Shown here one piece after another: positions 10,309 to 21,300 of a stretch of 64,000 bases of DNA; positions within the stretch are counted from its first letter, which is position 1, and the number at the start of each line of letters is the position of its first letter. Made by a program: the position numbers and the translations under genes. This DNA is from an uncultured Pelagibacteraceae bacterium. GTDB lineage: Bacteria > Pseudomonadota > Alphaproteobacteria > Pelagibacterales > Pelagibacteraceae. A model generated the notes under the pieces. That model had not been told where the DNA came from and did not search any database. It was given only the letters and a program-made list of their open reading frames with translations. Location: assembly GCA_902552805.1 (NCBI GenBank), contig CACDIC010000004.1, positions 1 to 64,000 on the forward strand, written 5' to 3'.

Positions 10309-11688
10309 ATGAAAAATTGGAAAGTAAATAGTTGGAGAAAATATCCGGTAAAACATATCCCGGAATATCCGGATAAAAAAGAATTGGATCAAGTCTTAAA
10401 TAAAATTAAAACTTTTCCACCATTAGTTTTTGCCGGAGAAACTAGGCATTTGAAACAGCAACTTGCCGAAGTTGTTGATGGAAAAGCGTTTCTATTACAA
10501 GGTGGAGATTGTGCGGAAAGTTTTGCAGAATTTCATCCTGATAATATAAGAGACACATTTAAAGTTATTCTTCAAATGTCATTAGTTTTGACTTATTCGG
10601 CATCTTTGCCAGTTGTAAAACTTGGAAGAATAGCAGGACAATTTTCGAAACCAAGAAGTGCCCCGACTGAAATACAGGGTGGTAAAGAACTACCAAGTTA
10701 TTTAGGTGACAATATAAATGCAATTGATTTTACAGAAAAAGCAAGAAGACCAGATCCTAAAAGGATGTTTAAAGCTTATTCTCAATCAGCATCAACATTA
10801 AATATTTTAAGAGCTTTTTCAAAAGGAGGTTTTGCAGATTTAAATAAAGTCCATTTATGGAATTTAGATTATATTAAGAAAAGCCCTCAAGCTAAAAAAT
10901 TTAAAGAGCTAGAAGATAAAATTGCTGACGCATTAGCATTCATGGAAGCTTGTGGTATCACTTCAGATTTTAATAATAGATTATACACAGTTAATTTCTG
11001 GACTTCACATGAGGCTTTACATTTACCTTTTGAGGAAAGTATGACTAGAATTGATTCTACTACAGGAGAATATCATGACACTTCAGCTCACTTTGTTTGG
11101 ATTGGTGACAGAACAAGACAAATTGACGGTGGTCATGTAGAATTTTGTAAAGGTATAGAAAACCCTATAGGAATCAAATGTGGACCAACTTCTAAGCCAG
11201 ATGAAATTGCAAAAATTTGTGAATTAATAAATCCTAATAATGAAAAAGGTAAAATTACTTTAATTTCTAGATTTGGTCATAAAAATGTAGAGAAGTTTTT
11301 ACCTAAATTGATCAGAGGAATAAAAAAAGAGGGTTTAAATGTTGTTTGGTCATGTGATCCAATGCATGGAAATACAATCAAATCGACAACAGGTTTTAAA
11401 ACAAGACCATTTAATGATGTTGTTAGTGAGGTTAAAAATGTATTTGCTGTTCATCAGTCGGAAGGTTCTTATGCTGGTGGTTTACATGTTGAAATGACTG
11501 GACAAGATGTGACAGAGTGTACAGGAGGAGCAAGAAAAATATCTGATGCTGACTTATCTAGTAGATATCACACTCATTGTGATCCTCGTTTAAACTCAGA
11601 TCAAGCAATTGAACTAGCATTTTTAATTTCTGATGAGATTAAAAAGAATAGCAGCTATTCAAAAAATGCTATTCAAGCGGCATCTTAG
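10309..11688 (+). CDS. aroG: 3-deoxy-7-phosphoheptulonate synthase, class II
   Basis: LLQGGDCAESF, RIAGQFSKPRS, GLHVEMTGQDVTECTGG. Track start 10303 is TTG; ATG at 10309 plausible. Confidence 0.95.
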   Translation: MKNWKVNSWRKYPVKHIPEYPDKKELDQVLNKIKTFPPLVFAGETRHLKQQLAEVVDGKAFLLQGGDCAESFAEFHPDNIRDTFKVILQMSLVLTYSASLPVVKLGRIAGQFSKPRSAPTEIQGGKELPSYLGDNINAIDFTEKARRPDPKRMFKAYSQSASTLNILRAFSKGGFADLNKVHLWNLDYIKKSPQAKKFKELEDKIADALAFMEACGITSDFNNRLYTVNFWTSHEALHLPFEESMTRIDSTTGEYHDTSAHFVWIGDRTRQIDGGHVEFCKGIENPIGIKCGPTSKPDEIAKICELINPNNEKGKITLISRFGHKNVEKFLPKLIRGIKKEGLNVVWSCDPMHGNTIKSTTGFKTRPFNDVVSEVKNVFAVHQSEGSYAGGLHVEMTGQDVTECTGGARKISDADLSSRYHTHCDPRLNSDQAIELAFLISDEIKKNSSYSKNAIQAAS

Positions 11689-11727
11689 ACTGTTGTTTTC
11701 ACATTAATAAAGATTAAATAATTAAAT

Positions 11728-12465
11728 ATGAATCCTGCTGAAAAAGTAAAATTTATATCGAATTGGATCAAGACATATGTTGATCAAATGCCAAACAAAG
11801 CTCAATCTTTAGTGATTGGCATCTCGGGAGGTATTGACTCTTCCGTTTCAAGTACTTTGAGTGCGATGACTGGTTTAAAAACAATTGTTTTGACTATGCC
11901 AATAAAACAAAAAGAAAATCAGCATGATTTAAGTTTAAAACATCAAGAATGGTTAACAAAAAAATTTAAAAATGTTGAAGCTCATACTATTAGCTTAGAC
12001 AAATTATTTGAAACATTTTCATCTACATTAAATAAATTTGATAACGAACATGGTTATGCGAATTCTAGAGCCAGATTAAGAATGACAACTCTTTATCAAG
12101 TAGCTGCAGCTAACAAAGGTATTGTTGTTGGAACTGGAAATAAAGTTGAAGATTTTGGTGTTGGTTTTTACACAAAATATGGTGATGGAGGGGTTGATAT
12201 TTCTCCAATAGCAGATTGTAACAAAACAGAAGTATGGGAATTAGGTAAGGAGCTTGGAATATTAAAAGAAATAATTGATGCTCCCCCAACTGATGGCTTG
12301 TGGGATGATGGTAGAACAGATGAGGGTCAATTAGGATTTAATTATAGTGAGTTAGAAGATGCAATGAGTAACCCAAACTCACCACATAGAGACCAATACG
12401 AAAAAATTAGAAATCAAAACTTGCATAAAATGGAGCCTATTCCAGTTTGCAAGATTCCCAGTTAA
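11728..12465 (+). CDS. nadE: NAD synthetase, NH3-dependent type
   Basis: GISGGIDSSVSSTLS, GTGNKVEDFGVGFYTKYGDGGVDISPIAD; no glutaminase domain. Confidence 0.92.
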   Translation: MNPAEKVKFISNWIKTYVDQMPNKAQSLVIGISGGIDSSVSSTLSAMTGLKTIVLTMPIKQKENQHDLSLKHQEWLTKKFKNVEAHTISLDKLFETFSSTLNKFDNEHGYANSRARLRMTTLYQVAAANKGIVVGTGNKVEDFGVGFYTKYGDGGVDISPIADCNKTEVWELGKELGILKEIIDAPPTDGLWDDGRTDEGQLGFNYSELEDAMSNPNSPHRDQYEKIRNQNLHKMEPIPVCKIPS

Positions 12466-12513
12466 TCAATTAGATTAACAAATCATTAAATAAGGTATAT
12501 TTCTTAATCATCA

Positions 12514-13860
12514 ATGATGGATATTTTTTTAACAAATAATTTAACAAATAAAAAAGAGCAATTCATTCCAAAAAATAAAGAAAAAATAGGAATGTATGTT
12601 TGCGGACCTACTGTATATGATGATCCACATATTGGTAATGCAAGACCTTTAGTTGTTTTTGATATTTTATTTAGATTACTTAAAAATAATTTTTCAAAAG
12701 TAACTTATGTTAGAAATATAACTGATATTGATGATAAAATTATCAAATCGTCTCAAGAACAAAAAATTTCTACAAAAGAACTTACTGAAAAAGTGACTTC
12801 AAGTTTTTTAAAAGATTGTGAATTTTTAAATTGTGAAAATCCAACTCATCAACCTAAAGCTACAGAGCACATAGACATAATGATAGAAATGATAACTGAA
12901 CTTATTAAAAAAGGGTTTGCTTATGAAAATCAAAAACATGTCTACTTTGAGGTAAAAAAATTTGCTGATTATGGAAAATTATCAAATAAAAATTTAGATG
13001 AATTGATTGCAGGATCGAGAATAGAGATTAGTGAAAATAAAAAAAACTCAGAAGATTTTGTTTTATGGAAGCCGTCAATTAATGATGAACCTTATTGGGA
13101 GTCTCCCTGGGGAAAAGGTAGACCTGGTTGGCATTTAGAGTGTTCTGCAATGTCTAAAAAATTTTTGGGCAATGAATTTGATATTCACGGGGGCGGTATA
13201 GATTTAATTTTTCCACATCACGAAAATGAAATTGCTCAATCTAGATGTGCAAATGAAACAAAAGTTTTTGCAAAATATTGGATCCATAACGCCTTTATCA
13301 CAATGTCTAATGAAAAAATGGCTAAGTCCCAAGGAAATATTTTAAAGATTAAAGATTTTAGAAATAAGATTAGTGGTCAGATTATTAGATTGGCCCTAAT
13401 GAGTACACATTACAAACAACCACTTGATTGGAATGATAAGTTATTAAGTGATTGTGAAAATACTTTAGATAAATGGTACAGAGTCTATTCATCTGATTTA
13501 AAATCAATTAAAGTTCCAGATAAAATTTTAAAGCCATTATATGAAGATTTGAACACACCTGGTTATATTGCAAATCTTCACAATTTATTTGAAAAAGCCA
13601 CTAAAGGTGAAGGTATAGACTTATTCATATCAGCATGTCAATTTATAGGTTTGATGAATGAAAGTACTGAGCAATGGAATGACTTTAAAAAGAATAAAGC
13701 ATCTATTAGTGAGTCTGAAATTAAAAACATGCTTAGTTTAAGAGATAAAGCTAGAGAAAATAAGAATTATAAAGAAGCAGATAGAATTAGAGATAAACTT
13801 TATGACAAAGGTGTTTTAATAGAAGACAAAGATGGTAAAACACTCTGGAAATTTAAATGA
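12514..13860 (+). CDS. cysS: Cysteinyl-tRNA synthetase
   Basis: MYVCGPTVYDDPHIGNAR, KMAKSQGN, HGGGIDLIFPHHENE. Confidence 0.97.
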   Translation: MMDIFLTNNLTNKKEQFIPKNKEKIGMYVCGPTVYDDPHIGNARPLVVFDILFRLLKNNFSKVTYVRNITDIDDKIIKSSQEQKISTKELTEKVTSSFLKDCEFLNCENPTHQPKATEHIDIMIEMITELIKKGFAYENQKHVYFEVKKFADYGKLSNKNLDELIAGSRIEISENKKNSEDFVLWKPSINDEPYWESPWGKGRPGWHLECSAMSKKFLGNEFDIHGGGIDLIFPHHENEIAQSRCANETKVFAKYWIHNAFITMSNEKMAKSQGNILKIKDFRNKISGQIIRLALMSTHYKQPLDWNDKLLSDCENTLDKWYRVYSSDLKSIKVPDKILKPLYEDLNTPGYIANLHNLFEKATKGEGIDLFISACQFIGLMNESTEQWNDFKKNKASISESEIKNMLSLRDKARENKNYKEADRIRDKLYDKGVLIEDKDGKTLWKFK

Positions 13861-15458
13861 GCAAAGAAAGATTATACATATTTGATACAACTCTTAGAGA
13901 TGGAGCTCAAACTCAGGGTGTTGATTTTTCTTTAGAGGATAAAGAAAAAATCGCCTCAGCTTTAGATAATTTAGGTGTTGATTATATTGAAGCAGGATGG
14001 CCTGGTGCTAATCCAACAGATACAGAATTTTTTCAAAAGAAACATAATTTTAAAAACTCAAAGCTAACATCTTTTGGGATGACTAAAAGATCTGGAAGAA
14101 GTGCAGAAAATGATACTGGTTTATCAGCACTCATGAATTCAAATACCTCTGCTGTTTGTTTGGTAGGAAAGTCCTGGGATTTTCATGTTGATGTAGCTTT
14201 AGGAATAACAAATGATGAAAATTTAGATAATATTTCTGAAAGTGCTAAACATTTTGTAAAAGCAAAAAAAGAGTTCATGTTTGATGCAGAGCATTTTTTT
14301 GATGGTTATAAAGCAAATCCAAAATATGCATTGTCTTGTATAAAGGCTGCATATGATCAAGGTGCAAGGTGGATTATTTTATGTGACACAAATGGAGGAA
14401 CACTTCCTCATGAAGTCACACAGATAGTTTCTGAAGTTTCTAAAGTTGTCCCAGGTAAAAACTTAGGGATTCATGCGCATAATGATACTGGCAATGCAGT
14501 TGCAAATTCATTAGCTGCAGTATTATCTGGCGTTAGACAAATTCAAGGAACAATTAATGGTTTAGGTGAAAGATGTGGTAATGCAAATTTAATGTCATTA
14601 ATTCCGACATTTTTTTTGAAAAAAGATTTTTCATCTCAATTTGAAATCAGTATCAAATCAGAAAACATTAAAAATTTAACTGAATGTTCAAGATTATTAG
14701 ATGAAATTTTAAACAGAAAACCTAATCAGCATCTACCTTATGTTGGTGCAGCGGCATTTTCACATAAAGGAGGATTGCATGTATCCGCTGTACAAAAGGA
14801 TCCAAAAACTTATGAACATATCAATCCAGAAGAAGTTGGTAATACAAGAAATATTGTTGTTTCAGATCAATCTGGAAAATCAAATATTATATCTAGACTA
14901 AAAAGTATCAAAATTAATATTGAGGAAAGTGATCCAAAAATCAAAAAACTACTAGATGAAGTCAAGGATCGAGAATTTATTGGTTATAGTTATGATGGGG
15001 CTGACGCCTCTTTTGAATTACTCGCTAGAAGAATTATTGGAGAAATACCAAGATATATTTCAATTAATGAATATGACGTGTCTGTAAAAAAAAATAAGTC
15101 TGGAGAAATAGTTTCCTCTGCAAAAGCTCAATTAGAAGTTGATGGAGAAAAAATTATGTGTGAAGGAGAGGGAAATGGACCTGTAAATGCATTAGATAAT
15201 GCTATTAGAGAAAACGTTGATAAACTTGCAAAATATTCAAAATATCTAAAAGATTTAAAACTTGTTGATTATAAAGTTAGAATTTTAAATACAGGAACAG
15301 AGGCAGTTACTAGAGTGTCTATTGAAAGCACAGATTCAAAAGGAAAGAATTGGTTTACTATTGGTGTATCTACAAACATTATCGATGCATCGTTTAAAGC
15401 ATTAATTGATAGCTTAGATTATAAATTATTTAAGGATAATGCTCCTGCTAGTAAATAA
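13857..15458 (+). CDS. cimA: (R)-citramalate synthase
   Basis: FDTTLRDGAQTQGVDFSLEDK, GIHAHNDTGNAVANSLAA, HISA-type HKGGLHVSAV, C-terminal LeuA dimer-like domain. Confidence 0.92.
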   Translation: MSKERLYIFDTTLRDGAQTQGVDFSLEDKEKIASALDNLGVDYIEAGWPGANPTDTEFFQKKHNFKNSKLTSFGMTKRSGRSAENDTGLSALMNSNTSAVCLVGKSWDFHVDVALGITNDENLDNISESAKHFVKAKKEFMFDAEHFFDGYKANPKYALSCIKAAYDQGARWIILCDTNGGTLPHEVTQIVSEVSKVVPGKNLGIHAHNDTGNAVANSLAAVLSGVRQIQGTINGLGERCGNANLMSLIPTFFLKKDFSSQFEISIKSENIKNLTECSRLLDEILNRKPNQHLPYVGAAAFSHKGGLHVSAVQKDPKTYEHINPEEVGNTRNIVVSDQSGKSNIISRLKSIKINIEESDPKIKKLLDEVKDREFIGYSYDGADASFELLARRIIGEIPRYISINEYDVSVKKNKSGEIVSSAKAQLEVDGEKIMCEGEGNGPVNALDNAIRENVDKLAKYSKYLKDLKLVDYKVRILNTGTEAVTRVSIESTDSKGKNWFTIGVSTNIIDASFKALIDSLDYKLFKDNAPASK

Positions 15459-16172
15459 ATGGGTAAAAATAATATTTCATTTATTTTACACAAACCTCAA
15501 TTATCAGAAAATATTGGTGCATGCGCTAGAGCAATAAAGAACTTTAATTTTAAGAAATTAGTTTTAATCAATCCAAAACCTATTTTCCCAAATGATAAAA
15601 TCTTAGCTACTTCTGTCGGTGCAAAAGACATTATTAATCAAAGTAAAAAATACGATAATTTAGAAAAAGCTTTGGAAAAGATTGATATTTTAATTGCTAC
15701 ATCAGCAAGATTTAGAAACAAGAATATAAAACATATTAATTTAGAGGACTTAAAAAAGATTAATTTTAAGAAGAGAGTTGGGTTTTTATTTGGGTCAGAA
15801 GCATCTGGTTTATCAAATGATGAGGTGAGTTATGCAAATTACACTTTACAAATTCCAACTAATCCTGATTTTAAGTCTTTAAATTTATCTCATAGTTTGA
15901 TCATAATAGCTCAATATGTAGCTAGTCTGTTTAAATTAAAAAATATTCCGTTTAAAAAATCAAAAAAGGTTAAATCAGCAAGTAAAAAAGAAATTCAATT
16001 AATGTTAGGCCTTTGCGTTAAAAATTTAGATGAAATAAATTTTTTTAGACCTAAAGAGAAGAGACCAAAAATGCTAGAAAACCTAAGAAACATTTTTTAT
16101 AAAATGGACTTATCTGATAAAGAAACACGTATATTATCCGGTGTATTTGCAAGTTTGGGTAAAAAACGTTGA
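15459..16172 (+). CDS. trmJ: tRNA/rRNA 2'-O-methyltransferase, SpoU/TrmJ-like
   Basis: FILHKPQLSENIGACARAIKNF, GFLFGSEASGLSNDEV. Confidence 0.85.
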   Translation: MGKNNISFILHKPQLSENIGACARAIKNFNFKKLVLINPKPIFPNDKILATSVGAKDIINQSKKYDNLEKALEKIDILIATSARFRNKNIKHINLEDLKKINFKKRVGFLFGSEASGLSNDEVSYANYTLQIPTNPDFKSLNLSHSLIIIAQYVASLFKLKNIPFKKSKKVKSASKKEIQLMLGLCVKNLDEINFFRPKEKRPKMLENLRNIFYKMDLSDKETRILSGVFASLGKKR

Positions 16173-16212
16173 TTGACAAAATAATGAGTAAGTTTATAAA
16201 GCCCTCTATTAA

Positions 16213-16830
16213 ATGACAAAAAGATTAAACTCTAAACATAAAGTTGACAGAAGATTAAAAGTAAATCTTTGGGGAAGACCAAAAAGCCCATTTAACACAA
16301 GAGCCTATGGACCAGGGCAACATGGTCAAACGAAAACTTCAAAACCGTCTGATTACGGAATTCAGTTACAAGCTAAACAAAAATTAAAAGCTTATTACGG
16401 GAATATTAATGAGAGACAATTTAGAAATATTTATAAAAAAGCTAGTATGCTTAAAGGTGATACAAGTGAGAACTTAATTGGATTATTGGAAAGAAGATTA
16501 GATGCAGTAATATATAGAGCAAAGTTTGCAACTACAATTTTTTCTGCAAGACAATTAATCAACCATGGACACGTAAAAGTTAATGGAAAAAAAGTAAACA
16601 TATCTAGTTATTCTGTTAGAGAAGAGGACACTATAGAAATTAGAGACAAATCTAAACAGCTTGCAATAATCGACATTGCTCTAGCAAGCAAAGAAAGAGA
16701 AGCTCCAGAGTATATTCAGATGGATGAAAAAAATAAAAAATTTAAGTTTGTTAGAATACCTAAATTTGAGGAAGTACCATATCCAGTTGTTATGGAGCCA
16801 AATTTAGTAATTGAATATTACTCTAGATAA
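16213..16830 (+). CDS. rpsD: 30S ribosomal protein S4
   Basis: [21 protein letters not shown]4 RNA-binding [19 protein letters not shown]. Confidence 0.97.
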   Translation: MTKRLNSKHKVDRRLKVNLWGRPKSPFNTRAYGPGQHGQTKTSKPSDYGIQLQAKQKLKAYYGNINERQFRNIYKKASMLKGDTSENLIGLLERRLDAVIYRAKFATTIFSARQLINHGHVKVNGKKVNISSYSVREEDTIEIRDKSKQLAIIDIALASKEREAPEYIQMDEKNKKFKFVRIPKFEEVPYPVVMEPNLVIEYYSR

Positions 16831-16833
16831 TAA

Positions 16834-17166
16834 TTATTTTTTATAATTAATACCTTTATTATCAAATACTTTTTTTAATTCTCCACTCTCATACATTTCT
16901 TTAATGATGTCACATCCACCTATAAACTCTTTTTTAATATAAAGTTGTGGGATTGTTGGCCAATCACTGAATACTTTAATTCCATTTCTCAAAGATTGAT
17001 CTTCTAATACATTTACTCCCTTAAAATTTATTTCTAACATTTTGAGTATATTTGATACTGTCATTGAAAAACCACATTGTGGTTGATCTGGCGTACCTTT
17101 CATAAAAAGGCACACATCATTAGTATCAATGTGATTTTGAATTAAACTTTTTGTTTGATCATCCAT
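16834..17166 (-). CDS. grxD: Monothiol glutaredoxin (Grx4 family)
   Basis: MKGTPDQPQCGFSMTV (CGFS motif), DWPTIPQLYI. Confidence 0.93.
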   Translation of the reverse strand: MDDQTKSLIQNHIDTNDVCLFMKGTPDQPQCGFSMTVSNILKMLEINFKGVNVLEDQSLRNGIKVFSDWPTIPQLYIKKEFIGGCDIIKEMYESGELKKVFDNKGINYKK

Positions 17167-17396
17167 TATTGTTCCTTTGTTTTAATTGCTAAAGCGTGTA
17201 GTTCATTTCCCATCTTGCCTTTTAATGAATTATAAACCATTTTATGTTGTTCAATTTTACTTTTACCCGCAAATTGAGAAGAGGTTATAGTCGCTGAATA
17301 ATGATTACCATCTCCAGCTAGATCTTGAATATCTATTACAGCATCTGGCATTGCTTCTTTGATATATTTTTCGATTTCTTTTAAATCCATTGCCAT
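17166..17396 (-). CDS. bolA: BolA family protein
   Basis: GNHYSATITSSQFAGKSKIEQHKMVYNSL...LHALAIKT; next to grxD. Confidence 0.9.
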   Translation of the reverse strand: MAMDLKEIEKYIKEAMPDAVIDIQDLAGDGNHYSATITSSQFAGKSKIEQHKMVYNSLKGKMGNELHALAIKTKEQ

Positions 17397-17399
17397 TTT

Positions 17400-19589
17400 T
17401 TAACTCATATACTTTGATAACCAATTTGTATAATAAGACTTTAATTCGTCAATTGTAACTTTTGTCTTTTCATTAATAATCATATCGTTTTGTGTGATAA
17501 TCCCTAATTCCTCATGATGAACTGAGTTTTTGTTTAAAATTTTCGTGACTTCTTTTAAATCTTCTTTATTCACTTCAATTAAATATCTACCTTGATCTTC
17601 TGCAAAAAAATATTCAATTTCATTAATTAACTTCTTTGACTTATTAATCTTAATTCCCTTATTACCTTTAATGCACATTTTACTTATAGCAACTAATAGG
17701 CCTCCTAAAGATATGTCGTGAGCACTTTTGACATATCCTTTATCAATTAAATTTAATATTGACTCTCCATTATTTTTTTCATTAAAAAGATTTACCTCTG
17801 GTGGAGGTCCATTTTTTTCATCTAAAATTGTTCTAGCAAATAAACTTTGGTCAATATGCCCTTCAGTTTTACCAATGATTAAAACTAAATTATCTACTTC
17901 TTTTAAATCCATTGAAATCATCTTTTTGTAATCTTTAATAAGACCCACACCACCAATTGATGGAGTTGGTTTAATTCCAACTTCTTTAGTTTGATTGTAA
18001 AAAGATACATTGCCAGATACCACTGGGAAATTTAAATATTTACTAGCTTCACCTATACCTTGAACACATTCAACAAACTCACCCATGTTATCTTCTTTTT
18101 CAGGACTTCCAAAATTTAAACAATTGGTGATAGCGATAGGTTTTGCTCCGACTGAAATTAAGTTTCTCCAACTTTCAGCTACGACTTGTTTACCTCCCGT
18201 TAATGGGTGAGCCCAACAATATACTGCTGAGGAGTCTACTGATGCTGCTACAGCTTTATTAGTTCCATGTACTCTTACCACACCAGAGTCTCCACCCGGT
18301 TTTTGAATAGTGTCACCCATTACAGTATGATCATATTGTTGCCAGATCCATTCTTTACTACAGATATTTTGATTAGATAAAATCTTCATTAGTACATCCT
18401 TGATCTTTAATTTATTTAAAACTTCATTTTTAATTTTATTTTTTTTGGGTAACTTTGATTTTTTCCATTTGCGATCATACATTGGAGAATTTTCAACAAG
18501 AATATTAACAGGTATTTTTGCTACTTTTTCTTGATTAAAAAATAATTCGATGTTTTTTGAGTTTGTTGTTTTTCCAATGACCGCAAAGTCTAAATTCCAT
18601 TTATCAAATATTTTTTTTGCAATTTCTTCCTTGCCATTTTCTAAAACTATTAACATTCGTTCTTGGCTTTCAGACAACATAATTTCGTATGGAGTCATTT
18701 TAGTCTCTCTGCATGGGACTTTATTTAAATTAATTTCAATGCCTAAATTTCCTTTTGATGCCATTTCAATACTCGAAGAAGTAAGACCAGCAGCCCCCAT
18801 GTCTTGAATAGCAATAATTGAGTCACCAGCCATTAATTCTAAACATGCCTCTAATAAAAGTTTTTCTGTAAAAGGATCACCAACTTGCACAGTTGGTTTT
18901 TTTTCCTCAATCTTTTCATCAAAACTAGCTGAAGCCATACTTGCACCATGAATTCCATCTCTACCAGTCTTAGAGCCCACATAAATCACAGGTTTATTTA
19001 AACCAGTGGCCTTAGAATAAAAAATTTTATTTTTTTTTACCAGTCCAAGTGTCATTGCGTTAACCAAAATGTTTCCATTGTAAGAACTATCAAAAGAGGT
19101 CTGTCCTGCTATAGTTGGCACACCCATACAATTTCCGTAGCCACCAATACCATGTACAACTCCTCGTAAGAGATTTTTTGTTTTTTTATGTTGTGGAGAT
19201 CCAAAATGTATCGAATTTAAATTAGCTATCGGTCTTGCTCCCATTGTAAATACATCTCTCATAATTCCACCAACACCCGTTGCAGCCCCTTGATATGGTT
19301 CAATAAATGAGGGATGATTATGGCTTTCAATTTTAAAAACAATTGCATCTCCATCTTCTATATCGATAACACCTGCATTTTCTCCTGGACCTTGAATTAC
19401 TTTTTTTCCTTTAGTTGGTAGTTTTTTAAGGTGAAGTCGTGATGACTTATATGAACAATGTTCATTCCACATTGCAGAAAAAATCCCAAGTTCAGTAATA
19501 TTTGGAGTTCTCTTAAGTAATTGACAAATTTTTTTATATTCATCAGACTTAAGTCCATGATCTATAGCAATTTGTTCATTAACTTCCAT
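17400..19589 (-). CDS. purL: Phosphoribosylformylglycinamidine synthase II
   Basis: [50 protein letters not shown]. Confidence 0.97.
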   Translation of the reverse strand: MEVNEQIAIDHGLKSDEYKKICQLLKRTPNITELGIFSAMWNEHCSYKSSRLHLKKLPTKGKKVIQGPGENAGVIDIEDGDAIVFKIESHNHPSFIEPYQGAATGVGGIMRDVFTMGARPIANLNSIHFGSPQHKKTKNLLRGVVHGIGGYGNCMGVPTIAGQTSFDSSYNGNILVNAMTLGLVKKNKIFYSKATGLNKPVIYVGSKTGRDGIHGASMASASFDEKIEEKKPTVQVGDPFTEKLLLEACLELMAGDSIIAIQDMGAAGLTSSSIEMASKGNLGIEINLNKVPCRETKMTPYEIMLSESQERMLIVLENGKEEIAKKIFDKWNLDFAVIGKTTNSKNIELFFNQEKVAKIPVNILVENSPMYDRKWKKSKLPKKNKIKNEVLNKLKIKDVLMKILSNQNICSKEWIWQQYDHTVMGDTIQKPGGDSGVVRVHGTNKAVAASVDSSAVYCWAHPLTGGKQVVAESWRNLISVGAKPIAITNCLNFGSPEKEDNMGEFVECVQGIGEASKYLNFPVVSGNVSFYNQTKEVGIKPTPSIGGVGLIKDYKKMISMDLKEVDNLVLIIGKTEGHIDQSLFARTILDEKNGPPPEVNLFNEKNNGESILNLIDKGYVKSAHDISLGGLLVAISKMCIKGNKGIKINKSKKLINEIEYFFAEDQGRYLIEVNKEDLKEVTKILNKNSVHHEELGIITQNDMIINEKTKVTIDELKSYYTNWLSKYMS

Positions 19590-20272
19590 TATTTGATATT
19601 ATTAATAAGGTTTTTGAAAAAAATTGAGCCATCTTCCCCAGATAAACTTTGGTCTATCATTCTCTCAGGATGAGGCATCATTCCTAATACATTTTTTTCT
19701 TTATTAAAAATGCCTGCAATATTTTTAATTGAACCATTTGGATTATATTGGTCTTCTATCTTGCCTTCCTTATTACAATAATAAATTGCTATTTGATTAT
19801 TATCCTCAATTTCCTTCAATTGATCTTTAGTACAAAAATAATTTCCCTCATTATGAGCAATATGAAATTCAAAAATATCTTTATTAAGATTTTTAAAATA
19901 TGAATTTTCTTTGTTGTCCAATTTCACGAAGACGTTTTTACATATAAACTCCAAATATTTATTTCTTAGCAAAACTCCTGGCACTAAACCTGTTTCAACC
20001 AGTATTTGAAATCCATTACAAATTCCCATGACCAATCCCCCAGATTTTGCAAAATTTATAACTGATTGCATTATCTTAGATTTTGAAGCCATACTTCCAC
20101 ATCGTAAGTAATCTCCATAAGAAAAACCACCTGGAAGTACAACTAAATCACTTTTAGGGAGTTCATTATCATCATGCCAAACCATCTTGTTGTTAAACCC
20201 AAATTTCTTGAGTGCAACATCCATATCTCTATCACAATTTGAACCAGGAAAAGTTATTACAGATGACTTCAT
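19589..20272 (-). CDS. purQ: Phosphoribosylformylglycinamidine synthase I
   Basis: [35 protein letters not shown]. Confidence 0.97.
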   Translation of the reverse strand: MKSSVITFPGSNCDRDMDVALKKFGFNNKMVWHDDNELPKSDLVVLPGGFSYGDYLRCGSMASKSKIMQSVINFAKSGGLVMGICNGFQILVETGLVPGVLLRNKYLEFICKNVFVKLDNKENSYFKNLNKDIFEFHIAHNEGNYFCTKDQLKEIEDNNQIAIYYCNKEGKIEDQYNPNGSIKNIAGIFNKEKNVLGMMPHPERMIDQSLSGEDGSIFFKNLINNIK

Positions 20273-20275
20273 TAA

Positions 20276-20518
20276 TTATTGTGTTTCAATAATTTTAAAG
20301 TTTTCGATTACAAGATTAGCTAAAAGTTTTTTACACATGTCCTCTACAACAGCTTTTGCTTTGCCTGGATCATTTTCATTAACATCTATTTCAAAATATT
20401 TACCTTGTCTTACTTCACTGATATTTTCAAAACCCATTCCATCCAATGCTTGATGGATGACTTTACCCTGTGGATCTAAAACATCTTTTTTTAATGTTAT
20501 TATTGCGGAAACTTTCAT
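20276..20518 (-). CDS. purS: Phosphoribosylformylglycinamidine synthase, PurS subunit
   Basis: LKKDVLDPQGKVIHQALDGMGF; between purQ and purC. Confidence 0.95.
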   Translation of the reverse strand: MKVSAIITLKKDVLDPQGKVIHQALDGMGFENISEVRQGKYFEIDVNENDPGKAKAVVEDMCKKLLANLVIENFKIIETQ

Positions 20519-21300
20519 TTACTCTTTTTTTTTATAGACGAGAGTTTTGTGACATTAACAGCGGATACATTTGATTGTTCATGAAGAATACCAAGTCGTT
20601 TTGCAACCTCTGTATAAGCTGGTATCAAATCTCCCAAATCTTTTCTAAATCTGTCCTTATCAAGTTTTTTGTCAGTAATTGAATCCCACAATCTACAAGT
20701 ATCAGGGCTGATTTCATCCGCTAAAATAATATTATTTTTTCCACTTTCATGAGTGAATCCGAACTCTACTTTGAAATCGACTAATTTAATTCCAACTCCT
20801 CGAAATAAACCAAGTAAAAAATCATTCAATCGTTTTAAATTTTCATCAATTAAATCAAGCTGAATAGCGTTAAGCCAATTAAATGCCAGAATGTGTTCTC
20901 TACTTATGTTTGGATCACCTAATTTATCATCTTTGAGACAATACTCTATTAATGGATATTCAAGTACAGTACCATCTTCAATACCTAGTCTTTTTGTTAA
21001 AGATCCAGTTGCAATATTTCTTACAATGAATTCAATAGGAATAATATCTACAAGTTTCACAAGTTGTTCTCTCATATTTAGTCTTTTTACTAAATGATTT
21101 TTAATTCCAATTTGATTAAGGTTTGAGAGTATATGTTCTGAAATTCTATTATTAAGAACACCTTTTCCTTCAATAGTACTTTTTTTTTGATTATTAAATG
21201 CTGTTGCATCATCTTTAAAATATTGAATAACAAGATTTTTGTCAGAAGTTGCATAAATAATTTTAGCTTTTCCTTCGTATAGTTTTTTCCCTTTTTTCAT
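20515..21300 (-). CDS. purC: SAICAR synthetase
   Basis: KLYEGKAKIIYAT, EFIVRNIATGSLTKRLG, LADEISPDTCRLWD. Confidence 0.97.
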   Translation of the reverse strand: MKKGKKLYEGKAKIIYATSDKNLVIQYFKDDATAFNNQKKSTIEGKGVLNNRISEHILSNLNQIGIKNHLVKRLNMREQLVKLVDIIPIEFIVRNIATGSLTKRLGIEDGTVLEYPLIEYCLKDDKLGDPNISREHILAFNWLNAIQLDLIDENLKRLNDFLLGLFRGVGIKLVDFKVEFGFTHESGKNNIILADEISPDTCRLWDSITDKKLDKDRFRKDLGDLIPAYTEVAKRLGILHEQSNVSAVNVTKLSSIKKKSK